From assembly GCF_009905375.1 (NCBI RefSeq), contig NC_133657.1:50368233-50432232 (forward strand): DNA of 64,000 nt, in the 5' to 3' direction. Below are positions 1-11,508 of the stretch, in pieces (the first letter of the stretch is position 1; each line of letters begins with the position of its first letter). A program made the translations under genes and the position numbers. Under the pieces are notes generated by a model that ran no database searches, was not told the DNA's origin, and was given only the letters and a program-made list of their open reading frames with translations. The stretch comes from Apium graveolens. Lineage: Eukaryota > Streptophyta > Magnoliopsida > Apiales > Apiaceae.

Positions 1-1069
1 GGTCATTCGCGAACCTACTATGGAAGTCATGCATCTTATCCATCCTCCTTACCAAACGCCTGTACTATGTATTGCCCCTCTTTGACGGTTCCTTCAACTG
101 TGACGGCTCTATCTCATCACCCAATTGAGCCCTCCAACTTGCTTCATGGGCCTTCTTTGTGCCACCAACATAATACTGGTCAGCTGGACGCTTGGCCGGA
201 TTCAAATGAAATGAATAACCAAGCCCCTTAGGATCAGGCTTACCACCATACCACTCCACCATGTGTAATATAATTAAACTATCAATAGAAACACTAGGGA
301 GCTGAAGTTGCTCATGTGCGGCCCAACAAACACGAACTGCCGCACACAACTTTGTCGCAATGGACCCATAGGGTATAACACCCGTAGTGCTCCCTCTCAA
401 AAATCTCAGAATATCATGGTGAATAATCCTACCAATGTCCACATAATCATCTTTCAATATACCCCACAATAAGCGTGCTCACTCTACAGGAACCTCATGC
501 ATATGAGATGATGGAAGAATATTAGCACAAATAAAGGCATTTTAAGCACGACCAAATCTACTCATACATGAAGCAGGGAATGTGACATAATCAGTTGTGC
601 CTCTCTTGAATGTCCAACAAGTCTTAGGAACATAAAGAGTTACCACAATAAAATCCAAGTCAAAGTCCTCCGGAGTCTTATCATTCCAAACGTCTTGCCC
701 GGGCTTTTTCTTTGGCTGATGAATTACCCTCCTTATTGCTCCTGCACTATAATCCACCTTCATCCCCCTAACCATCGTGAAACCATTCTTCTCCGCCCTT
801 GCATTAGCATAAAACTCTCGCATAATACTCATGGGTACAACAACGGGTTCTTCACAAAAAGAAACCCATCCCATCTCCTGAATTATCTCCAATAGCTTAC
901 CATCCTTGACCGAAGGAAGAAAACCACGCTCCTTAATGATTGGCTTCAAAAGAAGCCTAGTATACTCCACCTCAGCCTCGTGAGTAGAGAACCTCGGCCT
1001 TACACCACCCACACTTGATGAATCAGTGGTGTTGCTGCTAACTTGTGTTCTTTGTCTCTTGGGTGCCAT
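1..1069 (-). pseudogene. Athila ORF2 (env-position, plant transposon-protein domain), broken
   Basis: The frame starts at ATG 1067-1069 with MAPKRQRTQ and runs leftward past the edge. In-frame stops lie at 542-544 (where copy 2 has Trp), near 478-480 (Arg in copy 2) and at 62-64, after which the reading still matches copy 2. The protein resembles what databases call putative plant transposon protein (Transposase_32 type), which accompanies Athila-like elements in the position of retroviral env. Shared blocks include FSTHEAEVEYTRLL, KERGFLPS, the AFICANILPSSHMHEV region and WGILKDDYVD. I see no signal peptide or membrane segment, so an envelope role is not supported; the function is unknown. 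A TATA box lies 96 bp upstream of the ATG. Confidence 0.8.
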
Positions 1070-1164
1070 GGAAATTGATTAGAGAGAATAAGAGTTGTGT
1101 TTGAGAGAGAATTTATGTTTGAGAAGTTGTGAATTGGTGAAGAAGTTTGTATATGGGGTGTATG

Positions 1165-1172
1165 TATATATA
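1165..1172 (-). promoter_or_regulatory. TATA box upstream of ORF2 (copy 1)
   Basis: TATATATA lies 96 bp upstream of the ORF2 start codon at 1069. The same box lies at the same distance in copies 2 and 3 (11162-11169 and 54244-54251). Fixed spacing in three diverged copies suggests a real internal promoter for ORF2; transcription itself is inferred. Confidence 0.55.
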
Positions 1173-1363
1173 GGTGGTGGAAAGAGAATTATATATGGAA
1201 TAGTAGTGGGATTTGATTATGGGAATAATGGGAGTAATGGGTTTGATTTGGAGAGGGAATTATGGGATGTGGGGGAGTAAAATTCGGTTGAGAATTGATT
1301 TTTGGACAAAATTCCCGTTTCCCCCCTAAACTGCCTTTTATTTTTTTTCCAGGGTCGTGACAC

Positions 1364-1500
1364 GGCCCGGGCACGCGCTGGGATGGCGCGGGCGCGCGCT
1401 ACTTCTGCCAAACTGGCGCGGCCGCGCGCTATAACAGCGCGGGCCCACCGTGTTTCTGTGGAATCAGCGCGGCCGCGCGCTAGGACATCACGGGTGTGCC
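1364..1500. repeat. GC-rich phased array upstream of ORF2 (copy 1)
   Basis: Six degenerate units of the type GGCGCGGGCGCGCGCT start at about 1364, 1385, 1415, 1436, 1466 and 1487. The spacing alternates 21, 30, 21, 30, 21 bp. The 30-bp intervals carry an extra piece containing TTCTG. The same unit and spacing occur in the U3 of this element's LTR (23710-23866). It sits between pol and the ORF2 TATA box. Confidence 0.8.
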
Positions 1501-1600
1501 AGGCTTCTGAAGTTGGCCCTGATTTTTTATTTTTTTTTCTGATTTTTTTTGTGATTTTCTCTTTCTTCTTGCTTCCTCTACTTACTAAAGTACAACAGAC

Positions 1601-1650
1601 TTGGGTTGCCTCCCAAGAAGCGCTTGCTTTACGTCGTTAGCTTGACGTAG
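1601..1650 (-). other. Conserved post-pol motif with predicted hairpins (copy 1)
   Basis: This block begins about 10 bp beyond the pol stop and is conserved in all three Athila copies (11509-11557 and 54561-54609), although it is non-coding. Read on the minus strand it contains TACGTC and GACGTA as 6-bp arms around an 8-nt loop, the palindrome AAGCGCTT, and CTTGGGAGGCAACCCAAG, a perfect 6-bp stem with a 6-nt loop. Function unknown; an RNA signal (3' end, splicing or second polypurine site) is conceivable. Confidence 0.55.
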
Positions 1651-1659
1651 AACTTGAGA

Positions 1660-4600
1660 TCAAACGGGCAATAAAACGGCACTAACCACCTCGCGGTTTG
1701 CCATGTCACCATAGTAGTGCTTCAATCTCTGACCGTTAACCTTGAATGCTTGGCCCAAATCATTCTCAAAAATTTCCACCGCTCCATGTGGAAACAAAGT
1801 TTTGACAATAAACGACCCTAACCATCTTGACTTCAACTTTCCAGGAAAAAGACGGAGACGGGAGTTGAACAATAGAACTTGTTGCCCTGGCACAAATGAT
1901 TTGAGCACTAGACCCCTATCGTGCCACCTCTTGACTTTCTCCTTGTACACTTTGTTGTTCTCATAAGCTTGAAGTCGAAACTCGTCGAACTCATTCAATT
2001 GAAGCATCCTCTCCTTTCCAGCTGCATCCAAATTCAGATTCAATTTCTTCAAAGCCGAATATGCCTTATGCTCTAGCTCCATCGGCAGATGACACCCCTT
2101 ACCATAAACCAATTGATATGGTGACATTCCTAGCGGAGTCTTGTATGCTATTCTATAAGCCCAAACAGCTTCATCAAGCTTCAAAAACCAATCTGTTCTC
2201 GATGGACACACTACCTTCTCTAGAATGTGCTTGATCTCTCTGTTAGATACCTCGGCTTGACCATTAGTCTGAGGATGGTAAGCCATAGCAATGCAATGAT
2301 TCATATTGTACCTTTTCATCATCACAATAAACTTACAGTTACCGAAATGCGACCCCTCATCACTGATTATGATTCTTGGAGTCCTAAATCTTGTGAAAAT
2401 CTGTTTGTGAAGAAAATTAAGCACTATTTTAGAATCGTTTATTGGCAAAGCCTTAACTTCAACCCATTTCGACACATAATCAACTGCCAACAAGATCTAC
2501 TGATTGTTACAAGATGAGACAAATGGCCCCATGAAGTCAATTCCCCAAACATCGAAGACTTCCACCTCGAGAAGCACATTAAGAGGCATCTCATCCCTTT
2601 TAGACATATTCCCCACTCGTTGACATCATCACATTTTAAAATGAAGTGATGAGCATCCTTAAACAATGTTAGCCAAAAGAAACCTGCTTGAAGAATACGA
2701 GATGCTGTATTTTCTCCACCATAATGTCCTCCATAAGCCGTTGAGTAGCAATCTCGCAAGATTCCCCCGTTTCGCTATAAGTAATACATCTCCTGATGAT
2801 TTGGTCAGCTCCTTGGCGAAAAAGAAACAGCTCATCCCACATATACCACTTTACTTCATGAAGAAACTTCTTCCTTTGAGCGGGAGTCAATTCCGGAGGC
2901 ATGAAATTACTCACATGGTAGTTCACAATATCTGCAAACCACGGTTCTTCTGCTTGCACTCCAAATAGCTGCTCACCGGGAAAAGACTCATTAATCAAAG
3001 ACTTATCTTGTGAAGTAGCAACTGGATCCTCTAAGCGCGAGAGATGATCGGCGACTTGATTCTCAGTCCCCTTTTTGTCCTTGATCTCTAACTCAAACTC
3101 CCGAAATAAAAGAACCAATCGAATAAGCCTTGGCTTCGAGTCCTTCTTTAAGACGAGATATCGAATTGCAGCGTGATCAGTGAAAACTGTCACCTTCATC
3201 CCAAGGAGATATGATCGAAATTTTTCAAAACCATAGAAGATAACCAAAAGTTCTTTCTCAGTAGTGGTGTAATTCAGTTGAGCACCATTAAGAGTCTTAC
3301 TAGCATAGTAGACTACATGAAATATGTTGTTCTTGCGTTGCCCAAGAACTGCTCCAACTGCATATTCGCTTGCATCGCATATCATCTCAAATAGTTCAGA
3401 CCAATTAGGTGCCGTTATGACAGGTGCCATAATCAAGCTCTTTTTCAGTGTCTCAAACGTAACAAGGCACTCGTCATCGAAATTGAAAGGAACATCCTTC
3501 TCTAGAAATTACACAATGGCTTCGAAATCTTTAAGAAGTCTTTGATAAAACGCCTATAGAAACCCGCATGACTAAGAAAACTGTGAATTCCCTTAACAAA
3601 TATGGGTGGAGGAAGATTTTTGATCACCCCCACTTGGCTTTGTCCACCTCAAGACCCTTGCTAGAGACCTTGTGCCCAAGAATGATGCCCTGGCGTACCA
3701 TAAAGTGACATTTCTCCCAATTAAGAACCAAGTTGGTTTCAACGCACCTTTTCAATACTAAACCCAGATTATGCAAGAATTCATTATAAGAAGTTCCAAA
3801 GACCGAGAAGTCGTCCATGAATACTTCTACGTTATTCCCAATCATGTCAGAGAAGATAGCCATCATACATCTCTAAAAAGTGGCTGACGCACCACATAGC
3901 CCAAAAGAAACTCTGCGGAATGCAAAAGTGCCAAACGGACATGTGAACATAGTCTTCTCTTGATCTTCCGGAGCGATACAAATCTGATTATAACCTGAGT
4001 AGCCATCCAGAAGACAATAGTAATCATGACCAGCCAATATATCAAGCATCTGATCAATGAAAGGAAGAAGGAAGTGATCCTTCCTTGTGGCTTTGTTCAG
4101 CTTACTATAATCCATGCATACTCTCCATCCCGTGACTGTTCGAGTCGGAATAAGCTCATTTTTATCATTAGCCACCACAGTGATACCACCTTTCTTTGGC
4201 ACATACTGAAGTGGGCTCACCCATGAACTGTCAAAAATAGGATAGATAATTCCTGCATCGAGCCACTTGAGAATTTCCTTCTTCACAACCTCTTCCATGA
4301 TCGGATTTAGCCTTCTCTGTTGCTCAACAGTAGGCTTGCTTCCTTCTTCTAGCAGAATTTTATGCAGAAAATATGAAGGGTTTATTCCCTTGATATCTGC
4401 TATAGTCCAACCAATTGCCGATTTGAACTCTCTAAGAATCCTCAACAGCTTTTCCTCATCAGCACCTGAAAAGTCAGATTCAATAATAACAGGCAAAGTA
4501 GATGCTTCACCTAATAATGCATACCTCAAGTGCTCAGGTAAAGGCTTAAGCTCAAGAGTAGGAGCTTCCTCAATAGATGGCTTGAGGTGTTTCGAAGAAC

Positions 4601-5243
4601 TTTTCAACTCCTCTAATCCAAGAGATTCAAAAGGCATGTCCATCTTTCGCTTCCAAGGAGAAGCATTTAAATATTGCAAGTGCTCGTCACCCTCGTCATC
4701 TTCACTATCAGAATTCCCCACCAAGGCCTTCTCTAAGGCATCAGACCTTAGCAAACGATCGAGTTCAGAATTAACCACAGTATCGACCATTTCCACCTTA
4801 AAACACTCCTCATTTTCTGTAGGGAATTTCATGGCATTAAAAATATTAAATGTCACATCCTGATCCAATACCTGCATAGTAAGCTCACCTTTCTGCACAT
4901 CAATCAAGGTTCGGCCAGTAGCCAAGAAGGGTCTTCCCAAGATTATAGGAATCTTCTTATCCTCCTCTAAATCAAGAATTACAAAATCAGCAGGGAAAAT
5001 GAGTTTATCCACCTTGACCAAGACATCCTCCACAATACCTCACAGATATGTAATAGAACGATCGGCCAACTACAAAGTCATGTATGTAGGTTTTGGATCA
5101 GGCAAGTCCAACTTTTTGAAGATTGACAAAGGTATTAGATTGATGCTAGCTCCCAAGTCGCATAGACATTTATCAAACGAAACCTTCCCAATAGTGCAAG
5201 ACATAGTGAAGCTTCCAGGATCTTTAAGTTTCGGAGGAAATTT
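1660..5243 (-). pseudogene. Athila pol, copy 1 (protease, RT, RNase H, integrase), broken
   Basis: Reading leftward: protease end and RT start (5033-3873, with [19 protein letters not shown]), RT palm with FMDDFSVFG (3866-3624), RNase H (3436 leftward, [24 protein letters not shown], then DHLSRLE), the integrase zinc region (about 2760) and the integrase core and C-terminus (2493-1660, with [20 protein letters not shown] and the C-terminal [18 protein letters not shown]). The frame changes at least at 3866/3873, 3436-3624 and about 2500-2670, and stops occur before 5033. In the living family this polyprotein is cut by its own protease and makes and integrates the cDNA. This copy cannot make it. 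Gag and pol appear to have formed one frame in the ancestor. Confidence 0.88.
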
Positions 5244-6629
5244 CTATTGCAGTACATCACTACATTCCTCCGTGAGAGCAACGGTCTCTAAGTCATCAAA
5301 CTTCACCTTCCTAGAGAGAATACCTTTCATGAATTTCACGTAACTAAGCATTTGCTCAAGAGCTTCAGTGAAAGGTATGTTGATATGAAGTTTCTTGAAG
5401 ACCTCCAGAAACTTCGCAAACTGCTTATCCAGTTTCTTCTTTTGCAGCCTTTTAGGAAAAGGAGGTGGTTGATAGATCTGTTTCTCCCCTGTATTACCCT
5501 CAGGAGTAGTGTGCTCAACAGTAGTCTTCTTTGGTTCCACTTCGGCTTCCTTCTGCTCTTCTTCTTCATCAGCCTCCACTTCAGAAATTGGAGTTTTAGC
5601 TACTTCAGGATTCACAACCTTACCAGACCTCAATGTAATTGCCTTAACATGCTCATGAGCTTCCTTCTTGCCTGGCACTTCACTATCGCTGGGAAATGTT
5701 CCAGATTGACGATTGAGTAAAGCATTCACAATTTGCCCAATTTGATTCTCTAAGGTCTTGATAGAGACAACTTGGCTCTTGCACATGAGTCTCAACTCCT
5801 CCAATTCAGAATTTTCATTAGCTTGAGGTAATTGCTGAAGTTGAAGTTGTTGCTTCGAGGCATATTGCGGTTGCTTGAAACCAGGAGGGTCATATTGCCT
5901 TGCTGTATATGACTGATAAGATTGTTGCACCGCATTCTAATTACTGCTCCAACTAAAATTAGGGTGATTGCGGTTGTTCGGATGATAAGTGGATAGAGCT
6001 TGTTGTTGTGATCTCTGAAAATATTCATAAATTGAGCTGATTCGCTAGAAATAGCACACTGCTCGGTTTCGTGTGCTCCCGCACACAATTCACAAATGCT
6101 AGTAATCCGATTAACTCCATAATTTGCCAAAGAGTCCACTTTCATCGTCAAAGCTTGTAGTTACGCAGCTATAGCAGTAGCTTGATCCACTTCCAGAATT
6201 CCTACTACCTTTCCTTGTAACATTCTTTGCGTAGGATTCTGGTATTTATTGGCTGCCATTAGCTCAATCAACTCATAAACTTCATTATAGCTTTTAGCCC
6301 ATAAGGCTCCACCAGTTGCTGTATCAATCATAGGTCTAGAATGTGCACCTAGACCATTATAGAAATCGTTTATGATCATCCAATCAGGCATGCCGTGATG
6401 CGGACACTTCCTTAGCATCTTCTTATAACAATCCCAAGCCTCACACAGAGATTAACCAGTTTACTGAGCAAACTGAGTAAGACCATTCTTGATTGCAGCA
6501 GTCTTCGCCATCGGAAAGAATTTAGTGAGAAACTTTTGAGCAAGATCCTCCCATTTGGTGATAGACCCCGGTGTTAGAGAATGTAACCAACACTTCGCTT
6601 TGTCCCTCAAAGAGAATGTGAATAATCGC
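5244..6629 (-). pseudogene. Athila gag, copy 1, 3' part
   Basis: Segments 6670-6461, 6418-6161, 6151-5792 and 5930-5244 together cover the capsid core (FSLRDKAKCWLHSL, KFLTKFFPMAKTAA), the CPHHGMPDWM block, the zinc-knuckle-like CELCAGAHETEQC and the acidic/basic C-terminus. Frameshifts and stops separate them. The coding continues upstream at 22056-22455, on the other side of the inserted elements. Gag would form the virus-like particle. Confidence 0.85.
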
Positions 6630-7203
6630 TGTGACGCCCTCAATCTCGGGGTTAGGAAATGAGGACCCACACACCTTTAATCTAATAATTAAATAAGCAT
6701 AAACCCCGATTAACTACTAACAGGATCAAACAGGATAATGTATGAGACAAGATTACAACTACCAATCATAAAATATAACTTACAACCCAAAAATAATATT
6801 AAATAAACATAATCGATTCCGGCTTGGAACCGACTGATAACCCATTGTATCTTTACAATTCTCTGGCTAAGCGCTTGCTCACTCAGAAATACCACTACCT
6901 GCTCTGGCAACCGGAAGCCCTCAACACGATACGGACCACCAGGTACGCTCTTATGAGCAGTGTGCCTAAGCCTGGACATCTTCTAGCTTAACTTCCATGG
7001 TTAGATTAAAACAAAACATATGAGTATAAAACTCAACAAGTAACTATAAAGCAGTTCTACGATATGAAATCCACAATATACTTTACCAATCTCAGGGCAT
7101 TCTACTTTATTTGTTCTAGGTGGCAGATTTCCATCTTTTGGGTTAAGGAAGGGTTATGAAGGAAAAATGTGGAGCTTTCAAGGAACAAGGCTCAAAGCAT
7201 GGT
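6630..7203 (-). repeat. Left piece of the interrupted solo LTR
   Basis: This is the U5 end of the 4.1-kb LTR. It has no coding content. It ends at Athila copy 2; the last five bases are ATGGT and the five after that element are AGGGT (18514-18518), a target duplication with one mismatch. Confidence 0.75.
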
Positions 7204-8238
7204 TGTTAGGGCGAAAACACGCGCTAATAACACACACAAGTATACGCGTTCGCAAGTAATATAGAATACTTTCTAGTTCATTCCCATAGAGACTCAGACT
7301 AATCATGTTCAATTAAACTCACTCACCAATGTATGATTACTTCTCAATGTTAAGATAATAACACTTAGATTTGATTAACTAATTATTAACTACAATTAAC
7401 TACGAGAATTAAGCACTTAATTAACACTTGAATTAACAATATTAAAACACTCATGAGATCACAACTTCATTACTACTTCCTTCAATAGTCATTGTTATTA
7501 CCCTTAGCATGCAATCGTGATGATATTAATTAAATAACACGAAACTGATAAAAGCCAACTTTCATTGTACTAATACCATTCTACCAAACATCCACAAATA
7601 AGATAGAAGTTGAATAGGCATCAATTATATTGAGTCCCTATATGTCTACAGAAATTGACAACATAACAATTTAAGCACAAGTTATTCCTTTTGATTACAC
7701 AGGGCGAATAAAACGGCTAGAGTTACCCACTAATCATGCATATTCTTACATGAACCTATGCTAGCATGACAAGTTCTAAATCTCAAGATCCACCGTCGCT
7801 TCACAAGAGATTAACACCCTATCTTATATGTTCGCGACGCACATAAGATGAATACGCACAACCAATACTAGATATCATACAATCATCACACACTAAGGTA
7901 TTAAACAACTAACTAAAGAATTCCATAGTAAATCCGTTACGACCCCATGATCACGATTAGCCCATTATAGCACTCATCGTCATCATGGGTTCATATTAAA
8001 ACATCATAATAACACACAAGAATAATAACTAAAACTACTTATATTAAACCAGAGTATGTCACAAGAGTAAATAGGTTCAAAGTAAATAAAACTAGCATCC
8101 AACGTTATAATGAAATAAAGAATCACAAGAAAATATGCTTCCTCTTCGTTGCGGTGTGCTAAAACGGTCTTCTTCCTTATCTCCTCGCTCTTCGATTAAT
8201 ACTACGATCCAACCTTTATGAAACGTCTCTGAAATCTA

Positions 8239-8246
8239 CTTATATA
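8239..8246 (-). promoter_or_regulatory. LTR TATA box (Athila-2, left LTR)
   Basis: TATATAAG on the minus strand, about 85 bp downstream of the palindrome array and about 430 bp into the LTR. This is the expected place for the U3/R core promoter. Confidence 0.55.
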
Positions 8247-8330
8247 GGAGTTCCATAAAGCCCATCTAACTCAGAAGTTGGAAGTTAAACAGAATCAGGA
8301 GTCTAAAATAATAAATCTGATTTCCCATCC

Positions 8331-8429
8331 CTGAGCGGCCGCTCAGCATTCCTGAGCAGGCGCTCAGCTTCCTGAGCGGTCGCTCAGCAGAGCTGAGCGG
8401 TCGCTCAGCAGAGCTGAGCGGGCGCTCAG
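8331..8429. repeat. Five 16-bp palindromes phased at 21 bp (Athila-2 left U3)
   Basis: Units of the form CTGAGCGGGCGCTCAG start at 8331, 8352, 8372, 8393 and 8414 (spacing 21, 20, 21, 21). The outer six bases CTGAGC and GCTCAG are constant and the four central bases vary (GGCC, AGGC, GTCG or GGGC type). The first unit is a perfect palindrome. The spacers are CATTC, CTTC or CAGAG. The regularity suggests a phased protein-binding array. Confidence 0.9.
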
Positions 8430-8672
8430 ACCCCTTCTGGAATCTGCACTGTTTTCTCCCGTTTCTTCACTGCAATCTTCTCCTATCTTTCCGCTTACAA
8501 TGCTAAACACATGCCCAGGCTTATTATTTATGAAATCTCTCCCGAAATACAATCAATACCATGAAATGCACAAACACTAGAAAGATGCATCAAATACATA
8601 AAATACTTGATTTCAAGACATCAATTCAAGCCATTATAAGACGTTCTAAGTGGTATAAAATGCCACTTATCA

Positions 8673-8685
8673 CACCCCCAAACTT
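8673..8685 (-). promoter_or_regulatory. Polypurine tract (Athila-2)
   Basis: On the minus strand AAGTTTGGGGGTG directly precedes the 3' LTR start TGATAAGTGG. This is the standard place for plus-strand DNA priming. Confidence 0.8.
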
Positions 8686-9880
8686 AAATCGATGCTTGTC
8701 CTCAAGCGTCACAGACTCAAAAACAAAACAAAAACATGCATGAATGCAATCTATATGAAATGCAGCGATCCCCCTTACTACGACCAAACCAACCAACTTA
8801 CGACATCTCAACAAATGCAATTAGGCGAATAAAGAACAGTCCAATCATGCAAGCTAACATACAGCCAAAAACGTGGTGTGTGAAGATGCTTAACAGATAT
8901 GCTTCGAAACTAGATCAATTATCATAACTCGACTATCCTCAAGGAAATCACATGATTATACAAAGAATAAAATTCTAGGCACAAAATGACTTATAACACT
9001 TCAAGATTACTGGAGCTTATTACGGAATCACGCTTTTATTTAACACAACAAACAAATGCTTATTTGACCGTGCAATGAGTGAGGTCCACAAAAGACTTAT
9101 GCAATGGCATCCATGTAACGAGCTTTAGGTTAGCGGATCCCAGACTATAAAAGCCTTAGGTCACTAGGCACAAAGTCCACTAAGAACTTAATAACTCGAA
9201 TACCAAAGAGCCCACTCATGATCAATCATGCATCAACTCTTCTTTTTCTCTTTTTTTTCTATTTTTTTTTCTTCTTTCTTTTTTTTTTTAAAATTTCTGA
9301 GCAAGTGCGTTTCGCTACATCTTGCTCAACCCTAGACTACTCGCATAAAAATACGAGCCGGCTACTAGCCATTTGACGCCTAGCCATAATTAGCAATGAA
9401 TTCCATTTTTTACTCCAATTTTTCTTTTCATGCCTTTTATTACTAAGAACCTATTATAAAATTCTAAGCATAATTAATAGATTAACCTCAAAAACCATCA
9501 AACCATAACAACAATCTAGTCTTTAAGCATTCTCTAAGACTTAGTGAAATTACAAGTGTTTCTAGAATGCATATCAACCTACAAGACTCAACATCACTTT
9601 AACGCTATCACTACACTCGCATCAACATCACAAATTAATTGTTAAATCAGCGCAAATGGGATCATGGTATATGCATGAGGTACATGACATAATATATAAA
9701 GCTATAAATAAATAAAATAAATAAAAAAAACTATATGGCAAAAAATTTGCAACTATATGAACTAAACTATCATGAATATTCAACTATATGACACACACAC
9801 AAAATATTCCTTAACTACCACCCCAAACTTAAAATCTTCACTGTCCCAGTGAAGGTAGTAGAAAGGAACATAGGGTATAC
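8686..9880 (-). other. Non-coding stretch between ORF2 and 3' LTR (Athila-2)
   Basis: About 1.2 kb without a credible gene. On the plus strand it holds a T-rich run around 9237-9290. Part of it (from about 9533) recurs in Athila-3 at about 52630, where it is fused directly to a truncated LTR. Confidence 0.6.
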
Positions 9881-11065
9881 CTATTCAGAGAGATCATCAT
9901 CATCATCATCATCATCACCCTCAGAGGGTGGTGTATCAGGAGGCGGATATGCAGAGTCCTCACCAAAAACCGGCCACTGGATGTCAGCTCCAAGGCCTCT
10001 AAAAGCAGTCCCAAGCGCAAGGGTGAGCTCCTGAGCAAACCTGCTCTGCGTCTCGTACATAACATCCATCTTCCTCGACAGCCTCCTATACTGGGCATCA
10101 GCCATCCCAGCACCCTTCTGAGCTCTAGAAGAATCAGCCTCATCTCGCCTTGGCCTCGCCATGGTAGCACCACGTGCTGGACGCCTTCCTGGAAGATGAT
10201 AACCCAACCCATGCTCCTCGGGCTCACCACCGGTCCATTCCTGCATCGCATGCAGAGTTCCGGAGTCAATAGGAGCGGCCGACAACTGCAACTGCTCATG
10301 AGACGGCCATTGAACTCCCACTGCTCGGCAAAGCTTCATAACCGTGGATGCATAAGGGATGTTCATATGCTTAGCTCCCCTCAAAAACTTCAGAATTCCT
10401 TGGTAGATGAACTCACCAAGGTCCACATAGTACTCTTCATTCAAAATTCCCCATAATAACTGTGCTCTCTCAACTGTGACCTCATGTGCATGTGAAGTAG
10501 GCAGAATATTAGCGCAAATAAAAGCATTCCATGCACAGGCATACCTATTCATCACAATCTCCGGAAAGTGGCAATACTCGTTAGTCCCAGTCTTGAAGGT
10601 CTAAACTGTGCCCGGCCTACAAAGAGTAGCACAAATTAAATCCAAGTCAAAATCCTCAGCAGTCTTCTCGTTCCAAGTCTCCTCCGTGGGCTTCCTCTGT
10701 CGCTGCCCAATCACACGGCGAATCGCCGCAGGGTGATAATCCACTGTCATCCCCCGAACAACAGAATACCCATTCTTTTCAGCCTTCACGTTCGCATAGA
10801 ACTCGCGAACAACGCTCATCGGAACTGCTTCAGAAGACTCACAGAAAGCAATCCAACCCTTCTCTGCAATCATAGGCAACAACTCACCATCCCTCCCCGA
10901 TGGTAAGAACCCCCTCTCCTTCAAAATCGGCTTACCCAGAAGCCTAGTATACTCCTCCTCAGCAGCCCTATCAAAAAACCGAGGCCTCGCAGCAGTACCC
11001 CTCGAAGAATCAGCAGTAGGGACAGTGCTACTGCTATCAATAGTCCTGGATCTCTTGGGTGCCAT
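9881..11065 (-). pseudogene. Athila ORF2 (env-position), copy 2, one in-frame stop
   Basis: The frame runs from ATG 11065 (MAPKRSRTID) to a stop at 9881, about 394 codons, with a single stop at about 10598-10600 (TAG where copy 1 has Trp in the CWTFKRGTTDY block). It is the most complete of the three ORF2 copies. It matches the putative plant transposon protein family: FFDRAAEEEYTRLL, KERGFLPSGRDGELL, AFICANILPTSHAHEVTVERAQLLWGIL and a C-terminal acidic tail of eight Asp encoded by an ATC microsatellite (about 9894-9918 on the plus strand). No membrane segment is seen. A TATA box lies 97 bp and a phased palindrome array about 270 bp upstream of the ATG, suggesting its own promoter. Confidence 0.82.
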
Positions 11066-11161
11066 CGAAACTGAGAAAAAGTGTTTAAGACTTGTGTTTT
11101 TGAATATAGGAGAGAGTTTAAGGTTTGAAAGTGTATGGGGAGTATATGGAATAGGTGTATG

Positions 11162-11169
11162 TATATATA
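11162..11169 (-). promoter_or_regulatory. TATA box upstream of ORF2 (copy 2)
   Basis: TATATATA lies 97 bp upstream of the ORF2 ATG at 11065. Position and sequence match copies 1 and 3. Confidence 0.58.
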
Positions 11170-11332
11170 GGGTAAAGATTAGGGTAAAATTTGATTAGGA
11201 GTGAGTTTGAGGGTTAAAAACATGGGATAATGGGGAAATAGGTCGTGTGTAATGGGGCTGTGTTTTGTTTTTTATTTTTCAGATTTTTATTTTTATTTTT
11301 ATAGGACTTTAAAAAATTTCTTCCAGTCGGCC

Positions 11333-11410
11333 CTGAGCGGGCGCTCAGCAGAGCTGAGCGGGCGCTCAGCTTGCTGAGCGATCGCTCAGCAGAGCTAAGC
11401 GGGCGCTCAG
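11333..11410. repeat. Four 16-bp palindromes phased at 21 bp upstream of ORF2 (copy 2)
   Basis: Units start at 11333, 11354, 11374 and 11395 (spacing 21, 20, 21), the same pattern as in the LTRs. CTGAGCGATCGCTCAG (11374-11389) is a perfect palindrome; the last unit has CTAAGC. The array is followed by CTTCTGGAAT, as in the LTR, so the two regions look like duplicates of one module. Confidence 0.9.
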
Positions 11411-11508
11411 GGGTCTTCTGGAATTTTTTTTCATTGCCCTGTTTTTCTGATTTTTTTGTGGTTTTGGATAGGTTACAAACTTCTAAGGGTTCCTGTAATA
11501 ACAAATCA

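Larger units (their letters stand above)
7204..8672 (-). repeat. Athila-2 3' LTR
   Basis: 1469 bp, TG...CA, ending against a polypurine tract on the internal side. On the minus strand the phased palindrome array (8429-8331) comes first, then a TATA box at 8246-8239, then the R/U5 part. It carries one more 21-bp array unit than the partner LTR. Confidence 0.93.

Noticed and set aside
9838..10299. A 153-codon Leu/Met-rich open frame
   Set aside because: It is another frame of Athila ORF2, and its Met run is the ATC microsatellite that encodes the Asp tail.
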